From positions 1 through 37,906 of the forward strand of contig NZ_FNMV01000020.1 of the NCBI RefSeq assembly GCF_900106645.1: a stretch of 37,906 nucleotides of DNA, given 5' to 3'. The notes beneath the pieces are model-generated. The model was not told where the DNA came from, ran no database searches, and saw nothing but the letters and a program-made list of their open reading frames with translations. Shown in pieces: positions 1-8,690 of this stretch. The DNA is from Flavobacterium degerlachei (GTDB lineage: Bacteria > Bacteroidota > Bacteroidia > Flavobacteriales > Flavobacteriaceae). How positions within the stretch are numbered: the stretch's first letter is position 1; every line of letters begins with the position of its first letter. A program made the position numbers and the translations under genes.

Positions 1-241
1 AAATTTTAAAAGCTCGAATGAATCCATTTATTATTGTTTTGCTCTGCAAATATCTATATTTTTATTAAATCCTCCCCAGGTTTTGTTCCTGATCCCTTTT
101 TATTAAGGAAATACGTTCATTTGTTAATTTTATATTAATATTTTGTTTGCTTAATCAAATTAAAAACATACTTTTATTTTGTGAATTTATTTGCCAAATT
201 ATAATAGATTTACTATACTTATTAACAACAAAATTTATTCT
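1..241. other. AT-rich leader upstream of the repeat-adhesin gene
   Basis: This stretch precedes the ATG at 242 and holds no gene I can support. It is very AT-rich. Two TATTTTG-like strings (near 139-145 and 175-181) resemble the Bacteroidota -7 element TAnnTTTG but are one base short, and neither has a well-spaced TTTG -33 box, so I do not call a promoter. A minus-strand ATG at 25-27 could start a gene leaving the window on the left, but only nine codons are visible. Confidence 0.4.
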
Positions 242-3200
242 ATGAAAAATAAATTACTTTTATTTTTATTATTTTTTTCGTTTTTTAATTATGCAGAAAC
301 TACTAAGTTTAGTGAAAGAAATGTAAATACCCATAAGTTTAATGTAGATCGATCAATAATTCCTATCTCAATTGATCCAGTTAAAAAGCTAAAAAAAACA
401 GCGAACAGTACTAAAGTTAATGCTACTTTATCTCCTCCTACAACTACAGCAGGGAGTTCTTGCGGAGATGGTGTAAATTTTGTTCAAGTTAATGTTTATG
501 CATATGGTGCTACAGGAGACGAAGTGATCGAATGGTTTGCCAGTCAAAACTCAACATCGCCATTGTATACTGGCTTTGTTTACAGTCCTAGTATTAAAAC
601 CACTAAAACGTATTATGTTCGAAGCAGATCACGTATTACGAATGACGTGAGTATTCGTGTGCCAGTTGTGGCTTCAGTATATTTATCGCCAGCTCAAGTT
701 ACTTTAACTGCTTCCCCTGATAATAGTGATCTATTATGTTTAGGCACTTCTGTGACTTTTACTGCCAACGGTGGAGGTGATTTATTTGAATTTTCTGTTG
801 ATGGTGTAGTTAAACAGGCCATGTCAGCTAGTAGAACTTTTACAACTAGTACATTAACTGATGGAGAGACCGTAAGTGTTCGTACCAGATATAATAAGAT
901 TATTGATGGTTCATTAACTGAATTAGCTTGGGGAACAGGTCCAGTAGAAGATAACAGTCTCTCAGCTCCCTTATCAGCAAATGCAAGTACAGCTTATATC
1001 AATGCTTTAAAAATTAGTCCTGAGGAAGATAAGCTAACTATTGGGCTTGCCGGAAAGATAAGTAAAGATAGAAGTATATTGTTATTTTTAGATTCAAAAT
1101 CTGGAGGCTTTAATGCTTTTGATTATGGTGACGTTATTGGCTCTTCTACGGTTAAAGGGTTTAATTATTTAAATAATAACAATGTTACTCCAAGTACTTT
1201 TGATTCTTATTTTCAAGCAGATTATTGTTTAGTTATTTCCACAGACGCAGCTGAATTAAATTATTTTGCTGATATTATCGAATTAAAAAGCGGGGAGTCT
1301 ATAAGAACATCTCTTGGAAGTGCAAGTCAGGGAAATCCTTCTGCTAAGTTTGGAATAAATACAAGTAATTCAGGTATAACAGACTATGATTTAGGTTTTG
1401 AAGTTGAAATTTTAAAATCATTAATTGGTTATACTACAGGTGATATTAAATTTTTTGGTTTTACAATGCAATCTGATGATAGCAATTTTAGTGTGACCAA
1501 TTCATTTTTAAGTCCTGAAATTACTAGTAATGTTGATTATGGGAATTTGAGTGTTGATTATAACCTAAAGGATGCTAATCCAGTTGTTTTTTCTTCTGCA
1601 GGATTGACTCCGTGTTATACAAATGCTTATTTCAGTATGAAGTTTTTTGTAAAACCAGTAGCTTCTAGTATAACTCAACCTAGTTGCTCTGTTCCTTTTG
1701 GAAGAATTGTTATAGCTGAGCAAAATGGAGCTGAATACAGTATTGATGGAATTAATTATCAAAATTCAAATGTTTTTGCAAACTTGAATCCTGATAGTTA
1801 TAATTTATATATTAGAAAAGGCATTGATGATTCTTGTGTTAATTCTTCAGAAAGTCCTGTTATTATTAATGCGGTACCTACAGCACCAGCTGTTCCAACA
1901 GCTTCAAGTACAACACAACCTACTTGTGGTACACCAGCAGGAACGATTGTGGTTACTACTCAGACAGGAGTTGAGTACAGTTTAGACGGTACCACATATC
2001 AATCAACGAATACATTTGCAGGCTTAACGCCAAATAGTTATACATTATATGTTAGAAATTTAGCAGATGCTACATGTGTTACTACGTCATCATCTGCAAC
2101 AGTAATAAATGCTGTAATACTTCCACCTGCAGTTCCAACGGCATCAAGTACGGTTCAGCCTACTTGTGCGACACCTTCAGGAACAATCACAATAGCTACT
2201 CAATCAGGAGTTGAATATAGTGTGAATGGTACAACGTATCAATCTTCAAATTCATTTGCAGGATTAGCAGCTGGAGATTATACTTTATATGTTAGAAACC
2301 TAGCAGATGCGACTTGTGTTACCCTTTCTGGTTCTACTACAACTATTAATGCAACACCACCTCCGCCAGTTGTTCCTACAACTGCAACTGTGACTCAGCC
2401 TACATGTGCTGTGCCATCTGGAAGTATCAGTGTTACTACACAATCAGGAGTTGAATATAGTTTAGACGGAACCACTTATCAAGCTTCGAATACGTTCTCA
2501 GGCTTAGCTCCTGATGATTATACTTTATACGTTCAGTCTACTAGTGATAATACTTGCGTGACAACGTCTTCATCAGTAATTACAATAAATGCTGTTCCTC
2601 TTCCACCTGCTATTCCAGTAGTGTCAAGTACAACACAACCTACTTGTGGTACACCATCAGGAACGATTGTGGTTACTACTCAGACAGGAGTTGAGTACAG
2701 TTTAGACGGTACCACATATCAATCAACGAATACATTTGCAGGCTTGACGCCAAATAGTTATACATTATATGTTAGAAATTTAGCAGATGCTACATGTGTT
2801 ACTACGTCATCATCTGCAACAGTAATAAATGCTGTACCACTTCCACCTGCAGTTCCAACGGCATCAAGTACGGTTCAGCCTACTTGTGCGACACCTTCAG
2901 GAACAATCACAATAGCTACTCAATCAGGAGTTGAATATAGTGTGAATGGTACAACGTATCAGTCTTCAAATTCATTTGCAGGATTAGCAGCTGGAGATTA
3001 TACTTTATATGTTAGAAACCTAGCTGACGCAAGTTGTGTTACCCTTTCTGGTTCTACTACAACTATTAATGCAACACCACCTCCGCCAGTTGTTCCTACA
3101 ACTGCAACTGTGACTCAGCCTACATGTGCTGTTCCATCTGGAAGTATCAGTGTTACTACACAATCAGGAATTGAATATAGTTTAGACGGAACCACTTATC

Positions 3201-5047
3201 AAGCTTCGAATACGTTCTCAGGCTTGGCTCCTGATGATTATACTTTATACGTTCAGTCTACTAGTGATAATACTTGTGTGACATTGTCTTCATCAGTAAT
3301 TACAATAAATGCTGTGCCTCTTCCGCCGGCTATTCCAACAACTTCAAGTACAACACAACCTACTTGTGGTACACCATCAGGAACGATTGTGGTTACTACT
3401 CAGACAGGAGTTGAGTACAGTTTAGACGGTACCACATATCAATCAACGAATACATTTGCAGGCTTAACGCCAAATAGTTATACATTATATGTTAGAAATT
3501 TAGCAGATGCTACATGTGTTACTACTTCATCATCTGCAACAGTAATAAATGCTGTACCACTTCCTCCTGCAGTTCCAACGGCATCAAATACAGCTCAGCC
3601 TACTTGTGCTACCCCTTCAGGAACAATCACAATAGCTACTCAATCAGGAGTTGAATATAGTGTGAATGGTACAACCTATCAGTCTTCCAATTCATTTGCA
3701 GGGTTGACTGCAGGTAGTTATACTTTATATGTTAGAAAATTAGCAGATGTGACTTGTGTGACTTCGTCAGTAATACCTGTTACGATCAACGTTTTACCAG
3801 TGGTACTTGTTCCAACTGCTGCAAGCATTACGCAACCTACTTGTGCTGTTCCATTGGGAACAATAGTAATAGCTACGCAAGCAGGATTAGAATATAGTTT
3901 GAATGGAACAACTTATCAAACTTCGAACACATTCTCAAGTTTGATTCCAAATAATTATACATTGTATGTTAGGAATATAGTTGATCCAAGTTGCATGGCT
4001 ATGTCTTCATCTGCGACGAAAATAAATGCAGTTCCTCTTCCGCCTGCAGTTCCAACAGTGGCAAGTTGGACTCAACCATCTTGTGCAACACCTTCTGGAA
4101 CGATTAGTATAGCAACTCAATCTGGAGTAGAGTATAGCTTAAATGGTACGACGTTTCAAAGTTCGAATACGTTTTCAGGTTTAGCTCCAAATAATTATGT
4201 TTTATATGTTAGGAATATAGTTGATAATAGTTGTGTGACTCAAAGTTTGTCAAGTGCGAAAATTGATCCACTTCCTGCTTTACCTGCAGTGCCTATGTTG
4301 GCTTCGCTTGTTCAACCTACATGCGCGGTACAAACTGGAACGATAAGAATTACAGCTCAAAATAATGTTCAGTACAGCATAGGAGCTGGTTATCAAGACA
4401 GCTCTGAATTTAAGAATTTAAGTCCTGGGGATTATACACTTAGTGTCAGATTTACAACTAGTATTGCCTGTATAACTGTAGGTTCAAAAATTACTGTAAA
4501 TCCTATTCCAGCACAAATTCAATTTGAGAGTGTTGGAGATTGTGTTAGTAAGGAATATGTGATTACTGCTTCGCCATTGGCAAGTTCGTACAATCCAAAT
4601 AATGTTGACTATCAATGGAAAGATAATTTGGGGAACCCTGTGGGGACAAATTCTAATACTTTAAATGTATCAGATATTGTTTCATCGAGTATTTCTGAAG
4701 TTGCTTTTCCTTTAAATTATACTCTGACAATTTCTTCAACTGCTACTGGTTGCGAAACAACGGAAAATATATTAATTGAATCGGTATATTGTAATATTCA
4801 AAAAGGAATCTCTCCAGACGGAAATGGCTCAAATGATTATTTTGATTTGAGATTAATGGATGTGAAAAAACTTTCGATTTTTGATAGATACGGTATTAAG
4901 GTGTATAGCCAAGTTAATTATACTGATCAATGGAAGGGCCAATCTGATAACGGGAACGAACTTCCAAGTGCAACGTATTATTATGTTATGGAATTGAATA
5001 ATGCTACAGCGAAAACTGGTTGGATTTATCTAATCAGAGAAAAATAG
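242..5047 (+). CDS. SprB-repeat surface protein with T9SS type B sorting domain
   Basis: Predicted secreted or surface-anchored adhesin-like protein of 1601 residues. The ATG at 242 is preferred over an upstream in-frame TTG at 191 because it gives a clean signal peptide (MKNKLLLFLLFFSFFNYAE). After a variable, Ig-like N-terminal half, residues 474 to about 1420 form twelve tandem ~80-residue repeats of SprB type. Each has a QPTC-like start, an EYSLDGTTYQ-like core and a second cysteine near its end. Residues 1522-1601 form a gliding-motility-associated C-terminal domain: it opens GISPDGNGSNDYFDL, continues with IFDRYG and ends in a Y-x-Y-V-x-E strand pattern. This is the type B signal for T9SS export. 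The porP/sprF-like gene follows after 57 bp and is the expected export partner. It is much shorter than SprB of F. johnsoniae (over 6000 residues), so it is a SprB-like paralogue, not SprB. Ligand unknown. Confidence 0.88.
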   Translation: MKNKLLLFLLFFSFFNYAETTKFSERNVNTHKFNVDRSIIPISIDPVKKLKKTANSTKVNATLSPPTTTAGSSCGDGVNFVQVNVYAYGATGDEVIEWFASQNSTSPLYTGFVYSPSIKTTKTYYVRSRSRITNDVSIRVPVVASVYLSPAQVTLTASPDNSDLLCLGTSVTFTANGGGDLFEFSVDGVVKQAMSASRTFTTSTLTDGETVSVRTRYNKIIDGSLTELAWGTGPVEDNSLSAPLSANASTAYINALKISPEEDKLTIGLAGKISKDRSILLFLDSKSGGFNAFDYGDVIGSSTVKGFNYLNNNNVTPSTFDSYFQADYCLVISTDAAELNYFADIIELKSGESIRTSLGSASQGNPSAKFGINTSNSGITDYDLGFEVEILKSLIGYTTGDIKFFGFTMQSDDSNFSVTNSFLSPEITSNVDYGNLSVDYNLKDANPVVFSSAGLTPCYTNAYFSMKFFVKPVASSITQPSCSVPFGRIVIAEQNGAEYSIDGINYQNSNVFANLNPDSYNLYIRKGIDDSCVNSSESPVIINAVPTAPAVPTASSTTQPTCGTPAGTIVVTTQTGVEYSLDGTTYQSTNTFAGLTPNSYTLYVRNLADATCVTTSSSATVINAVILPPAVPTASSTVQPTCATPSGTITIATQSGVEYSVNGTTYQSSNSFAGLAAGDYTLYVRNLADATCVTLSGSTTTINATPPPPVVPTTATVTQPTCAVPSGSISVTTQSGVEYSLDGTTYQASNTFSGLAPDDYTLYVQSTSDNTCVTTSSSVITINAVPLPPAIPVVSSTTQPTCGTPSGTIVVTTQTGVEYSLDGTTYQSTNTFAGLTPNSYTLYVRNLADATCVTTSSSATVINAVPLPPAVPTASSTVQPTCATPSGTITIATQSGVEYSVNGTTYQSSNSFAGLAAGDYTLYVRNLADASCVTLSGSTTTINATPPPPVVPTTATVTQPTCAVPSGSISVTTQSGIEYSLDGTTYQASNTFSGLAPDDYTLYVQSTSDNTCVTLSSSVITINAVPLPPAIPTTSSTTQPTCGTPSGTIVVTTQTGVEYSLDGTTYQSTNTFAGLTPNSYTLYVRNLADATCVTTSSSATVINAVPLPPAVPTASNTAQPTCATPSGTITIATQSGVEYSVNGTTYQSSNSFAGLTAGSYTLYVRKLADVTCVTSSVIPVTINVLPVVLVPTAASITQPTCAVPLGTIVIATQAGLEYSLNGTTYQTSNTFSSLIPNNYTLYVRNIVDPSCMAMSSSATKINAVPLPPAVPTVASWTQPSCATPSGTISIATQSGVEYSLNGTTFQSSNTFSGLAPNNYVLYVRNIVDNSCVTQSLSSAKIDPLPALPAVPMLASLVQPTCAVQTGTIRITAQNNVQYSIGAGYQDSSEFKNLSPGDYTLSVRFTTSIACITVGSKITVNPIPAQIQFESVGDCVSKEYVITASPLASSYNPNNVDYQWKDNLGNPVGTNSNTLNVSDIVSSSISEVAFPLNYTLTISSTATGCETTENILIESVYCNIQKGISPDGNGSNDYFDLRLMDVKKLSIFDRYGIKVYSQVNYTDQWKGQSDNGNELPSATYYYVMELNNATAKTGWIYLIREK
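1661..4510 (+). repeat. Twelve tandem 240-bp coding repeats, with 720-bp higher-order copies
   Basis: Repeat units start at 1661, 1901, 2141, 2381, 2621, 2861, 3101, 3341, 3581, 3818, 4058 and 4298, i.e. every 240 bp except one unit of 237 bp. The block 1901-2620 (three units) recurs at 2621-3340 with only about 21 mismatches by eye, and the first two units recur again at 3341-3780. The pattern is therefore A-B-C-A-B-C-A-B'. The flanking first and last three units are much more diverged. This indicates recent segmental duplication inside an older repeat array. Confidence 0.93.
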
Positions 5048-5104
5048 TTATTTAAAAAAATAGATATTGATTTTCTTAATCAATAATAGAAAAAACAAAT
5101 AGAT

Positions 5105-6022
5105 ATGAACAAAATATTTTTGGCTACTCTTTTAGTTCTTATTACTTACGTAGATGTAATAGCGCAGCAAAACCCGCATTATACTCAGTATATGTATAAT
5201 ATGAATGTTATTAATCCAGCGTATGCTGGTTCAAAAGAAAGTATTTCTTTTGGTGCTTTATATAGAAAGCAGTGGGTAAATATTGAAGATGCACCTACTT
5301 CATTTACTTTTTCTGGACATGCCCCAGCTGGTAACAATGTAGGTTTAGGTTTATCCTTTATTTCTGATAAAATAGGGCCTGTTACAGAACAAAATGTATA
5401 TGGAGATTTTTCATACACAATAAATTTAAATGATACGCATAGACTTGCATTGGGTCTTAAAGCGGGTGTGTCATTTCATAAAGTGGGACTTAGGGATATT
5501 CAATCTTCTTTGCCAGATCCTTCTGAAGGGATCTTTGGAGAAGATATCAATGATGCTTCTTTAAATCTAGGCGCTGGGGCTTTTTACTATACAGATAAAT
5601 ATTATGTCGCCTTTTCAATCCCTAACTTGATGAAATCTGCGCATTTGGATTATAATGGTAGAGAATACGGTTCTGACGTATCGCATTATTTCTTAACCGC
5701 AGGATATGTTTTTGATGTGAATTATGATTTGAAGTTTAAACCTTCTTTCATGTTAAAATCAGCATTTAATGTATCACCTTCTTTGGATGTTTCAGCTAAT
5801 TTTTTATACATGGAAAAAATTGAATTGGGAGCTAGCTATAGATTGGAAGATAGTTTCGGTGCCATGGTTAATTTTGCTATCACGCCAGAATTAAGAATAG
5901 GGTATGCTTACGATCATATAATTTCTGATTTGAAGGTGACTGCTCCTTCGTCTCATGAGTTTATTATTTTGTATGATTTGTTTACTCCAAAAAAGGTGTC
6001 ACGTTCACCTAGATTTTTTTAA
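5105..6022 (+). CDS. PorP/SprF family T9SS outer-membrane protein
   Basis: Outer-membrane beta-barrel protein of 305 residues with an N-terminal signal peptide ending near IAQQ. The mature start QNPHYTQYMYNMNVINPAYAGS is the hallmark of the PorP/SprF family, followed by SFGALYRKQWV and alternating amphipathic strands to the C-terminus. In this family SprF is needed for secretion of SprB, and paralogues usually sit beside genes for type B sorting-domain proteins. Here the gene lies 57 bp after such a gene and 16 bp before an OmpA-type protein, so the three are probably one operon. I infer that it exports or anchors the upstream repeat protein. It is not a core porP assigned by context, because gliding/T9SS core genes such as porK-N are absent nearby. 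Confidence 0.9.
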   Translation: MNKIFLATLLVLITYVDVIAQQNPHYTQYMYNMNVINPAYAGSKESISFGALYRKQWVNIEDAPTSFTFSGHAPAGNNVGLGLSFISDKIGPVTEQNVYGDFSYTINLNDTHRLALGLKAGVSFHKVGLRDIQSSLPDPSEGIFGEDINDASLNLGAGAFYYTDKYYVAFSIPNLMKSAHLDYNGREYGSDVSHYFLTAGYVFDVNYDLKFKPSFMLKSAFNVSPSLDVSANFLYMEKIELGASYRLEDSFGAMVNFAITPELRIGYAYDHIISDLKVTAPSSHEFIILYDLFTPKKVSRSPRFF

Positions 6023-6038
6023 TATAAATTTGTAATTG

Positions 6039-7913
6039 ATGAAAAAATATACAACAATTTTGTTTTTTGTGCTTAGTAGCATGACGATATTGGCACAAAA
6101 TAAACAAACTAAATCTGCTGATAAATTATTTGACAGATATGAATATGTTAAGGCAGCAAGTGCTTATGAAGTATTAGTACAAAACGGAAACTCTGATTCC
6201 TATGTTTTTAAACAACTTGGGAAAAGTTATTACTATATGAATAATACTTCTCAATCTGAAAAATGGTACGAGCAGGCGATGCAAACTGAGCAGGATGCAG
6301 ATACTCATTATAGATATGCACAACTTTTGAAATCAAATGGTAAGTATGCTGACTCAGATAAGCAAATGAAGGTATTTGTTTCAATGAAACCAAATGATCC
6401 GAGAGCAAAGGAATTTATTAATAATCCTGATTATTTATCTAAGATATCGAGTATAGAAAAGTTGTTTGACTTAAAGAAGTTAAATATAAACTCTACGAAA
6501 TCTGATTTTGGAGCGATTCAGTATAATGAGATATTGTATTTTACTAGCTCAAGGAATGAAAGCAGAAAAATTTACGGTTTAAATAATGAACCTTTTCTAG
6601 ACCTTTATCAATCAAATTATACAACTAAGGATGCAACTTATTCTGAGCCAACTCCAGTTTCTGAGTTGAATTCAATTTATCATGAAGGTCCATTGACGAT
6701 GACTGCAGATGGCAAGACAGTTTATTTTTCTAGTGAAAGTTTTAATGAGAAATTATTTCAAAAAAACAAAAAGAAGAATATAAAGTCTGGTCAAGTAAAT
6801 TTATATAAGGCAACTAACGATAATGGGAAATGGGTAAATATTACTCCGTTACCTTTTAATAGTAAAGACTATTCCGTTAGTAATCCATCTTTATCTATTG
6901 ATGGAAAAACACTTTATTTCTCGTCTAATATGCCTGGTACAATAGGTGGTTTAGATATTTGGAAAGTAGCTGTTAATGGAGATGGAAGTTTTGGGAATGC
7001 TGAAAATTTGGGTAGTAAAGTAAATACTAGTCAAGACGAAAGCTTTCCATTTGTTTCAGAAGAGGAGGTTTTGTATTTTTCATCAAAAGGATTGACTGGA
7101 TTAGGAGGATATGATATTTTTTCAATTGATTTAAATAAAAACGAATCGGCCAGTAATTTAGGGAAACCTGTTAATTCTGAGAAAGATGATTTTGCTTTTA
7201 CTTTTGATAAAAAGAATAAATTAGGATATATTTCTAGTAATCGTGAAGGTAAAGACGAAATTTACTCTTCGGTAGCAGTAATCAGTAATGGGCAAATTAA
7301 TGCTGTAGTTAGTAATTCTGTGACTGGTGTTCCGCTAGTCAATGCAAGGGTAGTGATTTCTGATATTGATAAAAAAATAGTTGAAAAACTATTGACAAAT
7401 GTAGATGGAGCAGTTAGTTATAGTGCCAAGAATGATAAAACATACCTTGTAGAAATTAGTAAAGATGGTTTTGTCTCAAAATCATTTCCTATAACAGTTA
7501 GTAATGGTGCTGAATTTAGTGTTGATGCTAAATTGGATCCTATAAATGTTGTTGTTACTGATACAGAATTTATCTTTAATCCAGTTTATTTTGAATTTGA
7601 TAAAAGTGATATTACTAAAGGAGGGGCAGCCGAGCTTGACAAATTAATCTATATAATGTCTCAAAATGAAGATTTGGTAATTTATGTTAAATCTCATACT
7701 GATTCAAGAGGTAATGATAAGTACAACTTGAAGCTTTCTGAACGTCGAGCTATTGCGACGGTTGAGTATATTATTTCTAAAGGGATAAGCAAGGATAAAA
7801 TTTCAGGAAAAGGCTTTGGCGAATCAGAGCCAATAATTGATTGTCATGAAGACTGTTCTGAAGATAAACATGCGTTAAACAGACGTTCTGAGTTCATCAT
7901 TAGGAATAAGTAA
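6039..7913 (+). CDS. PorE-like OmpA family protein (TPR, PD40 propeller, OmpA)
   Basis: Periplasmic or outer-membrane-associated protein of 624 residues. The ATG at 6039 is chosen over an adjacent TTG at 6036. After a signal peptide ending near ILAQ come TPR-like helices (about 25-115). A PD40/WD40-like propeller with repeated LYFSS / GGLDIW / GGYDIF motifs covers about 145-405, and a carboxypeptidase-regulatory-like beta domain about 415-500. A C-terminal OmpA domain (about 515-624) has the peptidoglycan-binding signature SHTDSRGNDKYNLKLSERRA. This domain order matches PorE of Porphyromonas gingivalis and the OmpA proteins commonly paired with PorP/SprF. I infer that it links the neighbouring PorP/SprF-like protein, and through it the repeat protein, to peptidoglycan. 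It ends just before a strong hairpin terminator, closing the operon. Confidence 0.9.
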   Translation: MKKYTTILFFVLSSMTILAQNKQTKSADKLFDRYEYVKAASAYEVLVQNGNSDSYVFKQLGKSYYYMNNTSQSEKWYEQAMQTEQDADTHYRYAQLLKSNGKYADSDKQMKVFVSMKPNDPRAKEFINNPDYLSKISSIEKLFDLKKLNINSTKSDFGAIQYNEILYFTSSRNESRKIYGLNNEPFLDLYQSNYTTKDATYSEPTPVSELNSIYHEGPLTMTADGKTVYFSSESFNEKLFQKNKKKNIKSGQVNLYKATNDNGKWVNITPLPFNSKDYSVSNPSLSIDGKTLYFSSNMPGTIGGLDIWKVAVNGDGSFGNAENLGSKVNTSQDESFPFVSEEEVLYFSSKGLTGLGGYDIFSIDLNKNESASNLGKPVNSEKDDFAFTFDKKNKLGYISSNREGKDEIYSSVAVISNGQINAVVSNSVTGVPLVNARVVISDIDKKIVEKLLTNVDGAVSYSAKNDKTYLVEISKDGFVSKSFPITVSNGAEFSVDAKLDPINVVVTDTEFIFNPVYFEFDKSDITKGGAAELDKLIYIMSQNEDLVIYVKSHTDSRGNDKYNLKLSERRAIATVEYIISKGISKDKISGKGFGESEPIIDCHEDCSEDKHALNRRSEFIIRNK

Positions 7914-7921
7914 TTTATAAC

Positions 7922-7954
7922 AAAAAAAAGAGCACTTAAAGTGCTCTTTTTTTT
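7922..7954. terminator. Bidirectional intrinsic terminator
   Basis: A GAGCAC / GTGCTC stem with a five-base TTAAA loop is flanked by an A-run on the left and a T-run on the right that extend the pairing. It lies 9 bp after the OmpA-like gene (+) and 48 bp beyond the stop of miaE (-), so it can end transcription from both sides. Confidence 0.85.
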
Positions 7955-8001
7955 ATTCAAGTATTTTGAGAATTGGAATCAGATTGTTTTTCTAATTCCT
8001 A

Positions 8002-8583
8002 TTAACCATGAACAGTTTCGTTCTTTCCGTAATTTGTGATGATTGAAGTTTCAAATTCAATCCATTCTTTCCAGCGTTTATCGACATCTACATTATCAGC
8101 ATATTTTTTTGCAAAACCTAAGAAAGTTGTGTAGTGTCCAGCTTCACTAATCATCAAGTCGCGGTAAAATTTAGCTAATTCTGGATCTTTTATGTTTTCT
8201 GATAGCACCTTAAATCTTTCACAGCTTCGAGCTTCAATCATAGCCGAAAATAATAAGCGGTCACATAAAGCGTCTTTTCGACTTCCATCTTTTCTCATGA
8301 ACTTAAAGAGTTCGTTTACGTAATGGTCTTTACGCTCTCGTCCCAAAGTCAATCCTTTACTTTTTATTAAGTCATGAACCATTTGCAGGTGATCTAGCTC
8401 TTCCTTTGCAATAATTAATAGTTCTGTAACTAAGTCTTCTAATTCAGAATTATAGGTCACTAGGCTTATAGCATTTGAAGCTGCCTTTTGTTCGCACCAG
8501 GCATGGTCCGTCAAAATTTCTTCGATGTTTGATTCAACTATATTTACCCATCGTGGGTCAGTGGCTAATTTTAATCCTAACAT
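8002..8583 (-). CDS. miaE: tRNA-(ms2io6A)-hydroxylase, MiaE family
   Basis: Non-haem di-iron monooxygenase that hydroxylates the isopentenyl group of ms2i6A37 in tRNA. The protein is 193 residues when started at MLGLKLATDPRWVNIVE, the usual N-terminus of Bacteroidota members as I remember them. An in-frame ATG 51 bp upstream (8634) would add 17 residues. I prefer the shorter form because a good -7 promoter box lies inside that extension. Two ferritin-like ExxH motifs are visible (E62-x-x-H65 and E147-x-x-H150), with further carboxylates at E21/E22 and E117 in EARSCERF. The gene is monocistronic, divergent from a glycosyltransferase, and ends toward the bidirectional terminator at 7922-7954. 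Confidence 0.88.
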   Translation of the reverse strand: MLGLKLATDPRWVNIVESNIEEILTDHAWCEQKAASNAISLVTYNSELEDLVTELLIIAKEELDHLQMVHDLIKSKGLTLGRERKDHYVNELFKFMRKDGSRKDALCDRLLFSAMIEARSCERFKVLSENIKDPELAKFYRDLMISEAGHYTTFLGFAKKYADNVDVDKRWKEWIEFETSIITNYGKNETVHG

Positions 8584-8603
8584 ATGAGTGTGTTTTATTA
8601 GTG

Positions 8604-8611
8604 CAAAATTA
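8604..8611 (-). promoter_or_regulatory. Candidate -7 box for miaE
   Basis: On the minus strand this reads TAATTTTG, a full match to the Bacteroidota -7 consensus TAnnTTTG. It would start transcription about 14 bases before the ATG at 8583. The -33 TTTG box is poor, so this is a candidate only. Confidence 0.4.
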
Positions 8612-8690
8612 GTGTTTTCTTTCTGATTTATCACTGAAATGATGGTAATGCGCGGGAAATAGCATTATTTTGCAATTCAAATTATAAGTT

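Noticed and set aside
1..27. Minus-strand ATG at 25-27 as the start of a gene leaving the window
   Set aside because: Only nine codons are visible and no promoter or family signature supports it.
191..241. TTG start at 191 for the repeat-adhesin gene
   Set aside because: It places 17 residues before a textbook signal peptide; the ATG at 242 is a better start.
1661..4510. Regular repeats that could suggest a CRISPR array
   Set aside because: The units are 240 bp, in frame, translate to SprB-type domains and have no unique spacers.
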